In this document: positions 55,898-64,000 of the stretch, one piece after another | Layout of the letters: every line of letters starts with the position of its first letter | How positions within the stretch are numbered: position 1 is the stretch's first letter | Origin: DASQPR01 sp963797605 | GTDB lineage: Bacteria; Actinomycetota; Actinomycetes; Mycobacteriales; Micromonosporaceae | Length of the DNA: 64,000 nucleotides | Assembly (NCBI GenBank): GCA_963797605.1 | Contig: CAWCPX010000009.1 | Span: 923,561 to 987,560 of the forward strand | Direction of reading: 5' to 3' | Notes under the pieces: generated by a model | Told to the model about the DNA's origin: nothing | What the model saw: the letters and a program-made list of their open reading frames with translations, nothing else | Database searches by the model: none | Program-made: the position numbers and the translations under genes

Positions 55898-57166
55898 TCA
55901 GCGGATCCGGTCCGTCAGCCATCTCGCGATGTCGTCGATCACAGCCGGGTCGACGTGCTGCGGAGGCTCGTATTCGCTCGGCGTGGACGGCCCCTCACCC
56001 GGGAAGAACAGATGATTGTCGGCGTCGTAGACACCGATGGTGACGTCGGATCGGCCGGCCAGGCCCGCCTCCCACAGCGCGAGGTCATCGGCGATCGTGA
56101 CCTGGTAGTCGCGGCCGCCCTGCAGGATCAGCAACGGCCGCTGGACCGCTGCCACCGTCGCCACCTGGTCATAGTCCCGCACATCGATCCAGTAGGCGGC
56201 CGGCACGCCGAACGGAAGCTCGCTCGTGGGCGTGGCCATCGTGGCGCCGTCGACCGCCTCGGCCTGCCGCGTCATGGTGTCGATCACGGTCGCCGCGGCC
56301 GCCGCCGTGCTCGGATCGAGGTCAGCGATATACCGGACCTGCCGCACAGCCGCCCAGTGCATCGGTTGCGCGCCCGCGGCGAGCAGGATCAACCCGGCGA
56401 TGGCAGGCTCAGCCGCGGCGGCGCGCGGAGCGACGCTGCCACCGAGACTGTGGCCGAGCACGAAGATCCGAGCCGGGTCGATGGCCGGATGTGCTCGCAG
56501 CAGCGCGACGGCAGCGAGCGTCGCCGGCAGGTATTCGTCCGCGAGCGTGAAGTCGGTCGCGCTGGCGAGAGCCACCCGGTGCGTGAAGGTCACCTTGTCG
56601 AAACGCACCACCGCGATCCCGAGTTGTGCGAGGCCCCAGGCGATGTCCTTGAGCGGTTTGTTGCGTCCGATCGTCTCGTCGCGATCATTGGGGCCGGAGC
56701 CGGCCAGCAGGATCACGGCGGTGTGCGGTGCGCCGCGCCGGGGCAGGCTCAGGGTGCCGGGCACGGCGAGCGGGCCGCTGCCGAGCGTCACGTCGATCTC
56801 CTCGAACGCGGCCGTGTCGATCGAAAGCGCCGGCTGCCATGCGGCGACCGGCTCGGTCGCGGGCGGCGCCAACTGCAGACCGGTCAGCCCGCCGTCCTCG
56901 ACCAGCGACAGCACGAGGGTGAGCGCGCCGCGTTCGAAGGTGAGGGGTACGCGCACGACACGCGCTCCCCCGATCGCCTTGTCGGCCGCCGGGGCACCGA
57001 TCGCGGTCAGCGGGCCCAGCCGGTCGATCTCGGCCGACCACGCCGCACGCAGCATGTCGGCGGCGACCATCGGGCGCAGACTATCGACGAACATGGCTCG
57101 GATCGCGGCGAAGTCTCCGGATTGGGCCAACGTCGCCACGGTCCTCGCGGTCGCGTTCGTTTCCAC
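55898..57166 (-). CDS. Alpha/beta hydrolase with N-terminal DUF3887-like domain
   Basis: 422 residues from GTG 57166 (GAGGAG 5 nt upstream; GTG 57172 possible). First ~90 residues match the DUF3887-like lead domain; hydrolase follows: VILLAGSGPNDRDETIGRNK, nucleophile elbow VLGHSLGGSVAPRAAA, acid in LILQGGRDYQV and the His in YDADNHLFFPGEG. Cytosolic esterase-like. Substrate unknown; upstream neighbour is the aldo/keto reductase on the same strand. Confidence 0.85.
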   Translation of the reverse strand: METNATARTVATLAQSGDFAAIRAMFVDSLRPMVAADMLRAAWSAEIDRLGPLTAIGAPAADKAIGGARVVRVPLTFERGALTLVLSLVEDGGLTGLQLAPPATEPVAAWQPALSIDTAAFEEIDVTLGSGPLAVPGTLSLPRRGAPHTAVILLAGSGPNDRDETIGRNKPLKDIAWGLAQLGIAVVRFDKVTFTHRVALASATDFTLADEYLPATLAAVALLRAHPAIDPARIFVLGHSLGGSVAPRAAAAEPAIAGLILLAAGAQPMHWAAVRQVRYIADLDPSTAAAAATVIDTMTRQAEAVDGATMATPTSELPFGVPAAYWIDVRDYDQVATVAAVQRPLLILQGGRDYQVTIADDLALWEAGLAGRSDVTIGVYDADNHLFFPGEGPSTPSEYEPPQHVDPAVIDDIARWLTDRIR

Positions 57167-57216
57167 GGTCACTCCTCGGGCTCACGCCTGGCGAACGACA
57201 GCGTCGATGCCCAGGG

Positions 57217-58236
57217 TCAGACCTGATTCTGCCCCGGCGCGAGACGGCGACGCAGCGCCGGATTCGTCAGCGCCGCGGGCTGGTAGGCCTGGTCGAGGAT
57301 GCCCACGTCGGTGCCGGGTGCGACGATCTCGTCGACTCGGTCGAGGATGTCGTCGCCGAGGGTCACGTCGAGACCGCTGAGCAGGCCGTCGAGGTGTTCC
57401 ATCGTGCGGACGCCGATCAACGCGCTGGTGACGCCGGGATGGGCGGTCGCGAACGCCATCGCGAGGTGGGTCATGGGCAGCCCGGCCTCGGCGGCGAGCG
57501 GGATGAGTTGTTCGACGGTATCGAGCCGGCTCTCGTCCTGGAGATGGCGTACCAGTCCGGCGCGCCGCAGGTTGTTGTGCTGGTTCTTGCGGACGCGACC
57601 GGTGAGCAGGCCCTGCCCGAGCGGACCCCAGACCAGGGTGCCCATGCCGAAACGCGCCGTGGTGGGCAGGATCTCGCGCTCGATGCCGCGGTTCAGGATC
57701 GAATAGACGGGCTGCTCGGTGTGGAATCCGGCGAGACCGCGCCGCTCGGCGATCCACTGTGCCTCGACGATGTCGGATGCCGGGGTTTGCGATGCGCCGA
57801 TCGCGCGGATCTTGCCGCTGCGGAGCAGATCCGTCAGCGCGGACAGCGTTTCCTCGATGTCGGTGTGCGGATCGGGCCGGTGCAGTTGGTAGAGGTCGAT
57901 GTGGTCGGTCCGCAGCCGGCGCAGCGAGTTTTCCACCGCGGTGACGATCCAGCGCCGTGAGGCACCCTGATGATTGGGGTCCTGCCCGGTCGGGCGGCCG
58001 AACTTGGTGGCGAGCACGACGTTGTCGCGGCGACCTTCGAGCGCTTTGCCGACGACCTCCTCGGAGTCGGCGTAGGCGTCGGCGGTGTCGATCAGGTTGA
58101 TGCCCGCGTCGAGCGCCTTGTGGATGATGTGCGCCGACTCCTCGGGGGTGTTGCCCATCGAGGTGGCGAACATCAGGGCGCCCAGGGCGTACGGGCTGAC
58201 CTGGATGCCGGTGCGGCCGAGCGGGCGGTATTCCAT
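57217..58236 (-). CDS. Aldo/keto reductase
   Basis: 339 residues from ATG 58236 with GGGAGAGATCC. TIM-barrel AKR: MEYRPLGRTGIQVSPYALGA, INLIDTADAYADSEEVVGKA (Asp, Tyr), VVLATKFGRPTG (Lys) and IDLYQLHRPDP (His) complete the catalytic tetrad. Divergent from a TetR gene over a region with two palindromes, so probably TetR-regulated. NADPH-linked carbonyl reduction; substrate unknown. Confidence 0.93.
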   Translation of the reverse strand: MEYRPLGRTGIQVSPYALGALMFATSMGNTPEESAHIIHKALDAGINLIDTADAYADSEEVVGKALEGRRDNVVLATKFGRPTGQDPNHQGASRRWIVTAVENSLRRLRTDHIDLYQLHRPDPHTDIEETLSALTDLLRSGKIRAIGASQTPASDIVEAQWIAERRGLAGFHTEQPVYSILNRGIEREILPTTARFGMGTLVWGPLGQGLLTGRVRKNQHNNLRRAGLVRHLQDESRLDTVEQLIPLAAEAGLPMTHLAMAFATAHPGVTSALIGVRTMEHLDGLLSGLDVTLGDDILDRVDEIVAPGTDVGILDQAYQPAALTNPALRRRLAPGQNQV

Positions 58237-58291
58237 GGATCTCTCCCTGCGACTGGTCGGCACCCGGGTGGATGCCCTACTCTGCGGTAAA

Positions 58292-58329
58292 CGGAATCCC
58301 TTTCCGGAACTATACGGAAACGCTTTCCG
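58292..58329. promoter_or_regulatory. Double palindromic TetR operator
   Basis: CGGAATCCCTTTCCG (58292-58306) and CGGAAACGCTTTCCG (58315-58329) are inverted repeats with centres 23 bp apart, in the divergent AKR-TetR promoter region. Half-sites CGGAA(A)/(T)TTCCG recur four times. Confidence 0.65.
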
Positions 58330-58355
58330 GTTATGCAAGCGGAGGTGGGGACAAG

Positions 58356-58931
58356 GTGTCTGCGGACCTGGCACCGCGCCGGCGGGCGGACGCGCGACGC
58401 AACGTGGACGCGCTGATCGAGGCCGCCGGGTCGGTTTTCGCCAGCTCGGGCGTGGACGCGCCGGCCAAAGAGATCACCGATCTGGCCGGCGTCGGCGTCG
58501 GCACGCTCTACCGGCACTTTCCGCAGCGAGCGGACCTGGTGAAAGCCGTCGTCGAGAGCGGCATCGACGCGGTCGCCGATGCCGGCCCGGCCCTCGCCGC
58601 CGCCCACGAACCGGCCGAGGCGCTCATCCTCTGGATCCACCGCTTCACCGAACTCCTCGGGACCAAGCGCGGACTCGCCTCGGCGCTGCATTCGGGCGAC
58701 GCGGCGTTCGAAGGGTTGCCCGGGTATTTCCTGCGACGACTCGGGCCCGCTCTCGCGGCACTGCTCGACACGGCGATCCTCGACGGCACCATCCGCGACG
58801 ACATCAGCGCCGAGGAACTTCTCCAGGCCATCACCGCACTGTCGCAACCCGTACCGGGCCGGACGCTGGAACACAATCAGCGCATGGTCGGCGTCCTGAT
58901 CGACGGTCTGCGGCACGGCGACGCGGGGTGA
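58356..58931 (+). CDS. TetR family regulator
   Basis: 191 residues from GTG 58356 with GGAGG upstream. HTH: ALIEAAGSVFASSGVDAPAK, EITDLAGVGVGTLYRHFPQR. Likely binds the two palindromes in its own divergent promoter and represses the aldo/keto reductase. The stop overlaps the adenosine deaminase start (GTGA), so deaminase is expressed with it. Confidence 0.9.
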   Translation: MSADLAPRRRADARRNVDALIEAAGSVFASSGVDAPAKEITDLAGVGVGTLYRHFPQRADLVKAVVESGIDAVADAGPALAAAHEPAEALILWIHRFTELLGTKRGLASALHSGDAAFEGLPGYFLRRLGPALAALLDTAILDGTIRDDISAEELLQAITALSQPVPGRTLEHNQRMVGVLIDGLRHGDAG

Positions 58932-59869
58932 CCGCGCCTGCGAGCCCAAAGATCGAACTGCACGTGCATGTGGAGGGTACGGTCCGGCCGGCGACGCTGG
59001 TCGAGATCGCGGCGCGCAACGGCGTCCAGGTGCCCACCGACATCGTCTATCCGGTCGCGGACGCGTCGAGTTTCACCTCGGCCTGGAATCTGGCGACGGA
59101 CTGTCTGTCCACGGCAGAGGATTTCCGGCAGGTCCTCGTCGACTACGCGGCCGAGTCGGCCCGTGCCGGTGTGGTCTACCTCGAGGCGACCTTCTCTCCG
59201 TGCGAGTTCGTCCGTCGTGGTATCTCCTGGGACACGCTGTTCACCGGTTACACCGAGGGCGTGCTGGAGGCGCGGGAACGGCACGGCGTGGTCGTACGCC
59301 TCACCCCCGACCTGCATCGCGGCGTCGACATCGACGTGGCGGAGACGTGCGCGCGGGTAGCCGTCCGCTACCGGGACCGGGGCGTGGTCGGGCTGGGCGG
59401 TCGGGTCGGCGTTCCGGTCGGGCACTACCGGCGCGCGTGGGACATCGCCCGCGACGGCGGCCTGGACCTGGTGCCGCACGCCGGCGCGATCGCCGGGCCC
59501 GACGCGATCGGCGCGGTGCTGGCTATGCGGCCGGCGCGGATCGGTCACGGGCTCCGCGCCGCCGAGGACGACCACGTCATGGCACGACTCGCCGACGGTG
59601 GCGTCGTGCTGGACATCTGCCTCACCTCGAACCTCCGGATGGGCGAGGTCGCGAGCGCAGCGGCGCATCCGGTCGCCCGGCTTCGGGCGGCCGGAGTGAT
59701 CTGCACGATCAACACCGACGATCCGGCGATCCTGGACACCGACCTGGAACGGGAACTCGAGATCGCTGCCGGCCTCGGCGTGACCGCCGGCGACGCGTAC
59801 GCGGCCGGGTGGGCCGGGATGTTGTGCGACGAAGCGACGCGTGCCCGCCTACCGGCTCCGGTGCCTTAG
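58928..59869 (+). CDS. add: Adenosine deaminase
   Basis: 313 residues from GTG 58928. Amidohydrolase fold: KIELHVHVEGTVRPATLVEI (HxH metal ligands), VYLEATFSPCEF, GLDLVPHAGAIAGPDAIGAV (His and catalytic Glu region), IGHGLRAAEDD and TINTDDPAI (Asp metal ligand). Converts adenosine to inosine. Translationally coupled to the TetR gene. Stop shares TTAG with the convergent merR stop. Confidence 0.93.
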   Translation: MTAPASPKIELHVHVEGTVRPATLVEIAARNGVQVPTDIVYPVADASSFTSAWNLATDCLSTAEDFRQVLVDYAAESARAGVVYLEATFSPCEFVRRGISWDTLFTGYTEGVLEARERHGVVVRLTPDLHRGVDIDVAETCARVAVRYRDRGVVGLGGRVGVPVGHYRRAWDIARDGGLDLVPHAGAIAGPDAIGAVLAMRPARIGHGLRAAEDDHVMARLADGGVVLDICLTSNLRMGEVASAAAHPVARLRAAGVICTINTDDPAILDTDLERELEIAAGLGVTAGDAYAAGWAGMLCDEATRARLPAPVP

Positions 59870-60264
59870 GCGGGAGTCGACGCCTCGGCCGGGGTCAGCA
59901 GGTCGTCGTAGACGCCGACCTTGAAGTTGATCAGATCCAGGCTCCGGTGCAGGGCGGCGATCTGAGCGAGGACGTCTTCGCGATGGCCGGCCAGGAGCTC
60001 GCGGCGTTCACGTTCGTTGCCGGCGCCTTCGCGAACCAATTCGGTGTAGCGGCGGATGGCGGGCAGCGGCATGCCGGACCCACGCAGGATCAGGCATACC
60101 TCGAGCCAGTCGATGTCGCCTTGCGTGTAGACGCGTCGGCCGCCGGCAGCACGCCGCACCGGTTCGGCCATCAGACCCTCACGCTCGTAGAACCGTAGGG
60201 CGTGCACGCTGAGACTGAGTCGTTCGGCGACTTCACCGATGCTGAGCAGGACCTCGTTCGTCAC
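59866..60264 (-). CDS. MerR family regulator
   Basis: 132 residues from GTG 60264. MTNEVLLSIGEVAERLSLSV, HALRFYEREGLMAEPVRRAA and RRVYTQGDIDWLEVCLILRG: MerR HTH plus the coiled-coil dimer helix. No Cys pair for metals, so the ligand is organic or redox. It diverges from the aldo/keto reductase gene over a promoter with 19-bp spacer, the hallmark MerR target. Confidence 0.92.
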   Translation of the reverse strand: MTNEVLLSIGEVAERLSLSVHALRFYEREGLMAEPVRRAAGGRRVYTQGDIDWLEVCLILRGSGMPLPAIRRYTELVREGAGNERERRELLAGHREDVLAQIAALHRSLDLINFKVGVYDDLLTPAEASTPA

Positions 60265-60287
60265 CGGACCCAGCCTACGCACAACAG

Positions 60288-60318
60288 TTGACCTAGAGCC
60301 CGCTCTAGGTTCTAGGCT
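60288..60318 (+). promoter_or_regulatory. MerR-type promoter with 19-bp spacer
   Basis: -35 TTGACC (60288-60293), a 19-bp spacer, -10 TAGGCT (60313-60318). The spacer holds the perfect dyad CCTAGAGC-CC-GCTCTAGG (60292-60309). MerR proteins unwind such over-long spacers to activate. Reads toward the aldo/keto reductase gene. Confidence 0.8.
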
Positions 60319-60370
60319 CGCTCCCGCCGGGAAACACCCGTCAAACAGTGACATTTCAGGAGGACAGGTC

Positions 60371-61420
60371 ATGCGTTACCGCACCCTCGGCGGGACGGGC
60401 ATGAAAGTCAGCGCCCACTGCCTCGGCACCATGATGCTCGGCGCGGTCGGAAATCCGGATCACGATGAATGCGTACGCATCGTGCACACCGCACTTGACC
60501 GGGGCATCAATTTCGTGGACACCGCTGACATGTATTCGGGCGGCGAGTCCGAGGAGATCGTCGGCACGGCTCTGCGCGGCCGGCGTGATGACGTCGTGCT
60601 CGCCACGAAGGTCTTCTTCCCGATGGGCGACGGCCCGAACCGCGGCGGCGGGTCACGCCGGTGGATCGTGCACGCCGTCGAGAACAGCCTGCGCCGCCTG
60701 GGCACCGAGTGGATCGACCTCTATCAGATCCACCGCTACGACCCGGCCACCGACCTCGAGGAGACCATCGGCGCGCTGACCGACCTGGTCCGCGACGGCA
60801 AGATTCGGGCGTTCGGCTGCTCATCGTTCCCGCCCGCGCTCATCGCCGAAAGCCAGCGCGTCTCCGAGCACCGTGGCCTGCAACGGATCCGGACCGAGCA
60901 GCCGCCGTATTCGATGCTGGCGCGCGGCGTCGAGGCCGAGTTGTTGCCCACCTGCCAGCGATACGGCATGGGCGTGCTGAGCTGGAGTCCGCTCGCGTTC
61001 GGGTACCTGACCGGCCGCTACCGCAAGGACCGCCCGATCGACCTCACCACGGGCCGGGCGGCACTCGCACCGGACCGGTTCGACCCGGCGCTCGCGGCCA
61101 ACGCCGCGAAGCTGGAGGCCGCGGAGCAACTCGCGCTGCTCGCCGAGGAGTTGGGGTGGACGCTTCCCCAGCTAGCGGTCGCGTTCGTGGCCGCTCATCC
61201 GGCGATCACCTCCGTCATTCTCGGCCCCCGCACGATGGATCAATTGACCGGCCTGCTGGACGGCGCCGACCTGGTGCTCGACGACGCGACACTGGACCGG
61301 ATCGACGCGATCGTGCCGCCCGGAACCGACCTGTACCCGGCCGACAGCGCGTGGCGGCCGCCGTCGTTGACCGACCCGGCGCTGCGGCGGCGCCCGGTGC
61401 ACGAGCGCGCCGCGGCGTGA
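60371..61420 (+). CDS. Aldo/keto reductase
   Basis: 349 residues from ATG 60371 with AGGAGGACAGGTC. MRYRTLGGTGMKVSAHCLGT, INFVDTADMYSGGESEEIVG, VVLATKVFFPMGDGP and IDLYQIHRYDP carry the Asp-Tyr-Lys-His tetrad. Paralogue of the reductase at 57217. Expression is predicted to be activated by the divergent MerR through the 19-bp-spacer promoter. Confidence 0.93.
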   Translation: MRYRTLGGTGMKVSAHCLGTMMLGAVGNPDHDECVRIVHTALDRGINFVDTADMYSGGESEEIVGTALRGRRDDVVLATKVFFPMGDGPNRGGGSRRWIVHAVENSLRRLGTEWIDLYQIHRYDPATDLEETIGALTDLVRDGKIRAFGCSSFPPALIAESQRVSEHRGLQRIRTEQPPYSMLARGVEAELLPTCQRYGMGVLSWSPLAFGYLTGRYRKDRPIDLTTGRAALAPDRFDPALAANAAKLEAAEQLALLAEELGWTLPQLAVAFVAAHPAITSVILGPRTMDQLTGLLDGADLVLDDATLDRIDAIVPPGTDLYPADSAWRPPSLTDPALRRRPVHERAAA

Positions 61421-61472
61421 CCGGGCGGGTCGCGGGATGCCGCTCGGCCGGCGCGGCGTGACCGGCCGGAGG

Positions 61473-61953
61473 TCATCGGTCCCGGACGGGTGTGAACCAG
61501 AACCGGTCCTCGCCGCGTTCACGTCCGTCCGGCACCCCGCCGTTCGCGAGGATCACGCGGCGCGACGGCTCGTTGTCCTCGGCGCAGGTCACCAGGACCG
61601 GCTCGATGGCAAGCCGGGCGCATTCGTCGAGTCCGGCGGCGAGCATCCGGGTGGCGTGGCCCTGACGGCGCCACGGCGCGACCACGTGGTAGCCGATATG
61701 GCCGCCGACCAAGGCCAGCTCGGGTGTCAGCGAATGCCGGACGACGAGTGTGCCGAGGTAGTAGTCGCCGGAGACGTACCAGAAGATGGTCGACGGCACG
61801 TCCCAGCGCGTACGCACCCCGACGCGATCAGCGACGAACCCGGGGAAATCGTCGCTGGCCGAGCGCCAACCAGTCGGTCTCGGTGCCACGCAGGAGGCAA
61901 TCGGCCTGCTCACCGACCAGGTAGGAGATGCGTACGTCAGCGGTCGGCGGCAC
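61473..61953 (-). pseudogene. GNAT acetyltransferase, one frameshift
   Basis: From about GTG 61953, VPPTADVRISYLVGEQADCL and TETDWLALG; near 61860 the frame changes and continues ASDDFPGFVADRVGVRTRWD, GGHIGYHVVAPWRRQGHATR (acetyl-CoA loop) and VTCAEDNEPSRRVILANGG. Only one shift separates two otherwise clean halves. Start uncertain. Likely same cause as the other single shifts in the window. Confidence 0.75.
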
Positions 61954-62043
61954 GAGCCGGGGCGGCTCAACAGCGAGATCATCACCGCAGTCTTGTCGAC
62001 CGCCGCGGTCCGGCTACGCTGGCGTCGGCACAAGGGGGCGATC

Positions 62044-62754
62044 ATGGGGCGCGGACGGACCGGATGGCGTACGCCCGCCGTGCTCGTGGCGCTGCTGTTG
62101 GCGCTGATCACCGCTGGCAGTCCGGCCGCCGGCGCCGATCGATCCGGTCCTTCGGCGACCGGTTTCGACCGCGGATCGTTCGCGTTGTCGGCCGTCGTGG
62201 CGAACGTGGCCACGGCCGCCACCGCTCCCCCGGCCTCCCAGTTGAAGGTCAAACGCGATCACCGGCAGACGCCGCTGTTCGCCGCGATCGCGCCCCGGCA
62301 CCTACCGCGCCCACCGGCCCCGGGGCGACGAACCGTCGATCGCGAGCCGTCCGATCCGGGCAGCCGGACCGCCGGCGCTGCGCGGCCGTGCCCCGCCCGT
62401 TCTCCCCGCACTGACCAGAGCATTCATCGCCTAGGCGGATACCACCGGGTCCGTCTGCGCGTCTTTGTCTGCGGACACGGCGCCCACGGTGTGTCACGTG
62501 TGCCGCCGAGCGCTGGTCCGCCCATTTGCTCGGGAGAGTTCATGGTTGTTCTGTTGGTTGTCACCGTGGTGTGCGTTGCCGCGGCCCTCGGGTTCTACGT
62601 CGCGATGATGCGACGGGACGAGCCTCATCTGGGCATGGTCGGCATGATGGTTCTGCAGGTCGGCGGCCGTTGCGGGACCATGTCGGAGCGATGGCGATTG
62701 GTAGCGTGCCGGCCGGTGCCGCGCTCGGTCCCTGGGGCGGGCAGGTGCCGGTAG
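62044..62754 (+). CDS. Exported Ala/Pro/Arg-rich protein, C-terminus uncertain
   Basis: Starts MGRGRTGWRTPAVLVALLLA with AAGGGGGCGATC before the ATG: a signal peptide or anchor, then a low-complexity region ending in RLPSDPG-like remnants (VDREPSDPGSRTAGAARP). A second hydrophobic segment MVVLLVVTVVCVAAALGFYV begins at 62541 in the same frame, with its own GGGAG, so there may be two short genes rather than one of 236 residues. No family recognised. Confidence 0.4.
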   Translation: MGRGRTGWRTPAVLVALLLALITAGSPAAGADRSGPSATGFDRGSFALSAVVANVATAATAPPASQLKVKRDHRQTPLFAAIAPRHLPRPPAPGRRTVDREPSDPGSRTAGAARPCPARSPRTDQSIHRLGGYHRVRLRVFVCGHGAHGVSRVPPSAGPPICSGEFMVVLLVVTVVCVAAALGFYVAMMRRDEPHLGMVGMMVLQVGGRCGTMSERWRLVACRPVPRSVPGAGRCR

Positions 62755-62942
62755 CGGCGGCGGTGAGGCAGTGCCAGGACGCGGTGGAAGGTGCTGCAGC
62801 CCGACGTTGGATTTCGCCGCTGGAGCGCCGGTGAGTGCGAGGTGACGGTCAAGTGATGCGCGAGGATGCAGGCGACGGTGAGGTGCGCGCTTCGCGGCGT
62901 CGGGAGACGGCGACCTCCGCGATGCGGGATCATCGGGATGCC

Positions 62943-62965
62943 GGGGCTCGGGTCGACCGAGCCCC
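62943..62965 (-). terminator. 9-bp hairpin after the peptidase gene
   Basis: Perfect arms GGGGCTCGG and CCGAGCCCC with a 5-nt loop, 28 nt beyond the S41 stop. The ~190 bp between it and the preceding exported gene show nothing recognisable. Confidence 0.75.
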
Positions 62966-62992
62966 GCGAGCGAACGCCGTCGATGCAGCCGC

Positions 62993-63888
62993 CTATGCGC
63001 CCGAGGTCCGCTGGATGGCCTTGAGTGCCGTGTCGAGTGCCTGGTCTGCCGGGACGGGCACGTCGGGAACCACGCCGACGCCTTCCCAGTTGGTGCCGGT
63101 GACAGTGTTGATGCTCCGGGCGGTCGGCACGGTCACGAGGATGTGTTCGGTGACCGCGTGGCGGGCCGTCGGATGCGCGCCGCCGCGTGTGGTCTCACCG
63201 ACGACGACGGCCCGGCCCTGCGCCTGAAGGGTGTACGCCACGTCCTCGCCCCCGGAGAACGTCATCGCGCTGGTGAGCACATAGACCGGGCGGTCCGCAT
63301 AACGCGGTGCGGGAAGGTACGCGGTCGTCCAGAACTGGCGTGTGACGCCGGTAGATCGTTCGTAGATGTCGTTGAGGTGCACCTGGTCGTCGCGGAAGAA
63401 GTAGCTGCACCACATCGCGGCTCCCTCGGGTGCTCCGCCTCGGCATGCCCGTAGGTCCAGGATCGAGTGCGGAGCTGTGGGCGACCAGTTGCATGGCCGC
63501 GCCGATCGTCTCGGGCGCCTTCGTCGGCGTACGCGATGTGCCGCACCTCGATGAACCCGACATTCCCGTCCAGGTGCTCAACACGGCGGATCCCCTGGTT
63601 CTCCGCCCTGAGCAGCGCGAGGAACGCGGACCGGCCCTCGTCCTCGTCCGCTGAATCCAGCGACTGCGGCTGGTCCGTCCACAGCAGCCGCAGATGCTTA
63701 TCCAGGCACGCCTGCTGAAGGTGAGCGGTCACCGTCTCGCAGAGCGCCGGCCCGTCCAGGTCGTCGGACTCGCCTGCCGCGAGACGGCGCCGGATCGCGG
63801 CGTCGATGTCCACGACCTTCTCGGGAAAGACGTACCCTGCCTCGATCCGATCCAGGGCTTGTCCGATTATCTGTTCGTTTGTGAGCAC
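62993..63888 (-). pseudogene. S41 family peptidase, two frameshifts
   Basis: From GTG 63888: IGQALDRIEAGYVFPEKVVD (S41 lead domain) and VEHLDGNVGFIEVRHIAYAD; near 63530 the frame changes (ETIGAAMQLVAHS), and again near 63440, then MWCSYFFRDDQVHLNDIYER, the catalytic-Ser region TSAMTFSGGEDVAYTLQAQG, and VVGETTRGGAHPTARH. Relatives with this layout resemble interphotoreceptor-retinoid-binding-like C-terminal peptidases. Intact about 298 residues once corrected. No signal peptide visible. Confidence 0.82.
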
Positions 63889-64000
63889 GGCGGGCCATGG
63901 TATACCGCAAACAGTCTCATGACCGCCGAATTTTCCGCACGGCCCAGGTGCTGTGACGTGGGCAGGCGTCGGGAGACCACCATCGGTTGATCAGCGTTGA

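Noticed and set aside
61410..61470. Short direct repeat GCGGCGTGACCGG
   Set aside because: Two imperfect copies in a G/C-rich 3' region; likely chance.

Overview
The window is chromosomal DNA from a high-GC actinomycete. Signs are near-saturated G/C at third codon positions, frequent GTG and TTG starts, many ATGA/GTGA stop-start overlaps, and actinobacterial families: a PF04672-type SAM methyltransferase, an F420/PPOX-type oxidoreductase, a DUF5134-like membrane protein, an LCP wall ligase, a furA-katG pair, LigD-type end-joining domains, and STAS/SpoIIE regulators. The genus cannot be fixed from sequence alone. No rRNA, tRNA, CRISPR array or complete insertion sequence was seen.

Left part (1-9.6 kb) looks like a general-stress neighbourhood: a STAS anti-anti-sigma factor coupled to a GAF-SpoIIE phosphatase, a second SpoIIE phosphatase, a BrkB-type membrane protein coupled to a carboxylate-amine ligase, CsbD, two YtxH-like proteins, a Rho_N-like small protein behind a sigma-B-like promoter, and a heavily frameshifted LigD-like gene. 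From 9.7 to 23 kb come small regulator-enzyme units: MarR with haloalkane dehalogenase, TetR with an alpha/beta hydrolase, a globin-reductase fusion, two GyrI-like proteins, and a 164-bp MITE-like element.

The most distinctive region is 24.3-33.2 kb. A two-gene unit (putative GT-B-like transferase plus SAM methyltransferase-like protein with a C-terminal coiled coil) is present twice, head to head, next to a GT4 and a GT2 glycosyltransferase and an LCP protein. Together they suggest synthesis, decoration and wall attachment of a surface glycan. From 33.3 to 42.4 kb lie exported and membrane proteins: a Tat-type phospholipase C/phosphoesterase, a secreted Cys-pair protein behind a large leader hairpin, a 567-residue lipoprotein, HdeD, a VWA protein and a truncated ricin-type lectin.

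The right part (42.4-64 kb) holds redox, stress and metabolic genes: ECF sigma factor with an NTF2-like tail, furA-katG, AraC, a GGDEF-EAL protein, and two aldo/keto reductase loci with visible operators (TetR-adenosine deaminase, and MerR with a 19-bp-spacer promoter). Six genes (ligD-like, PAP2, DUF5134-like, katG, a GNAT, an S41 peptidase) carry one or more single-base frameshifts while keeping motif residues; either recent decay or base-calling error explains this, and it matters for any reading of those genes.
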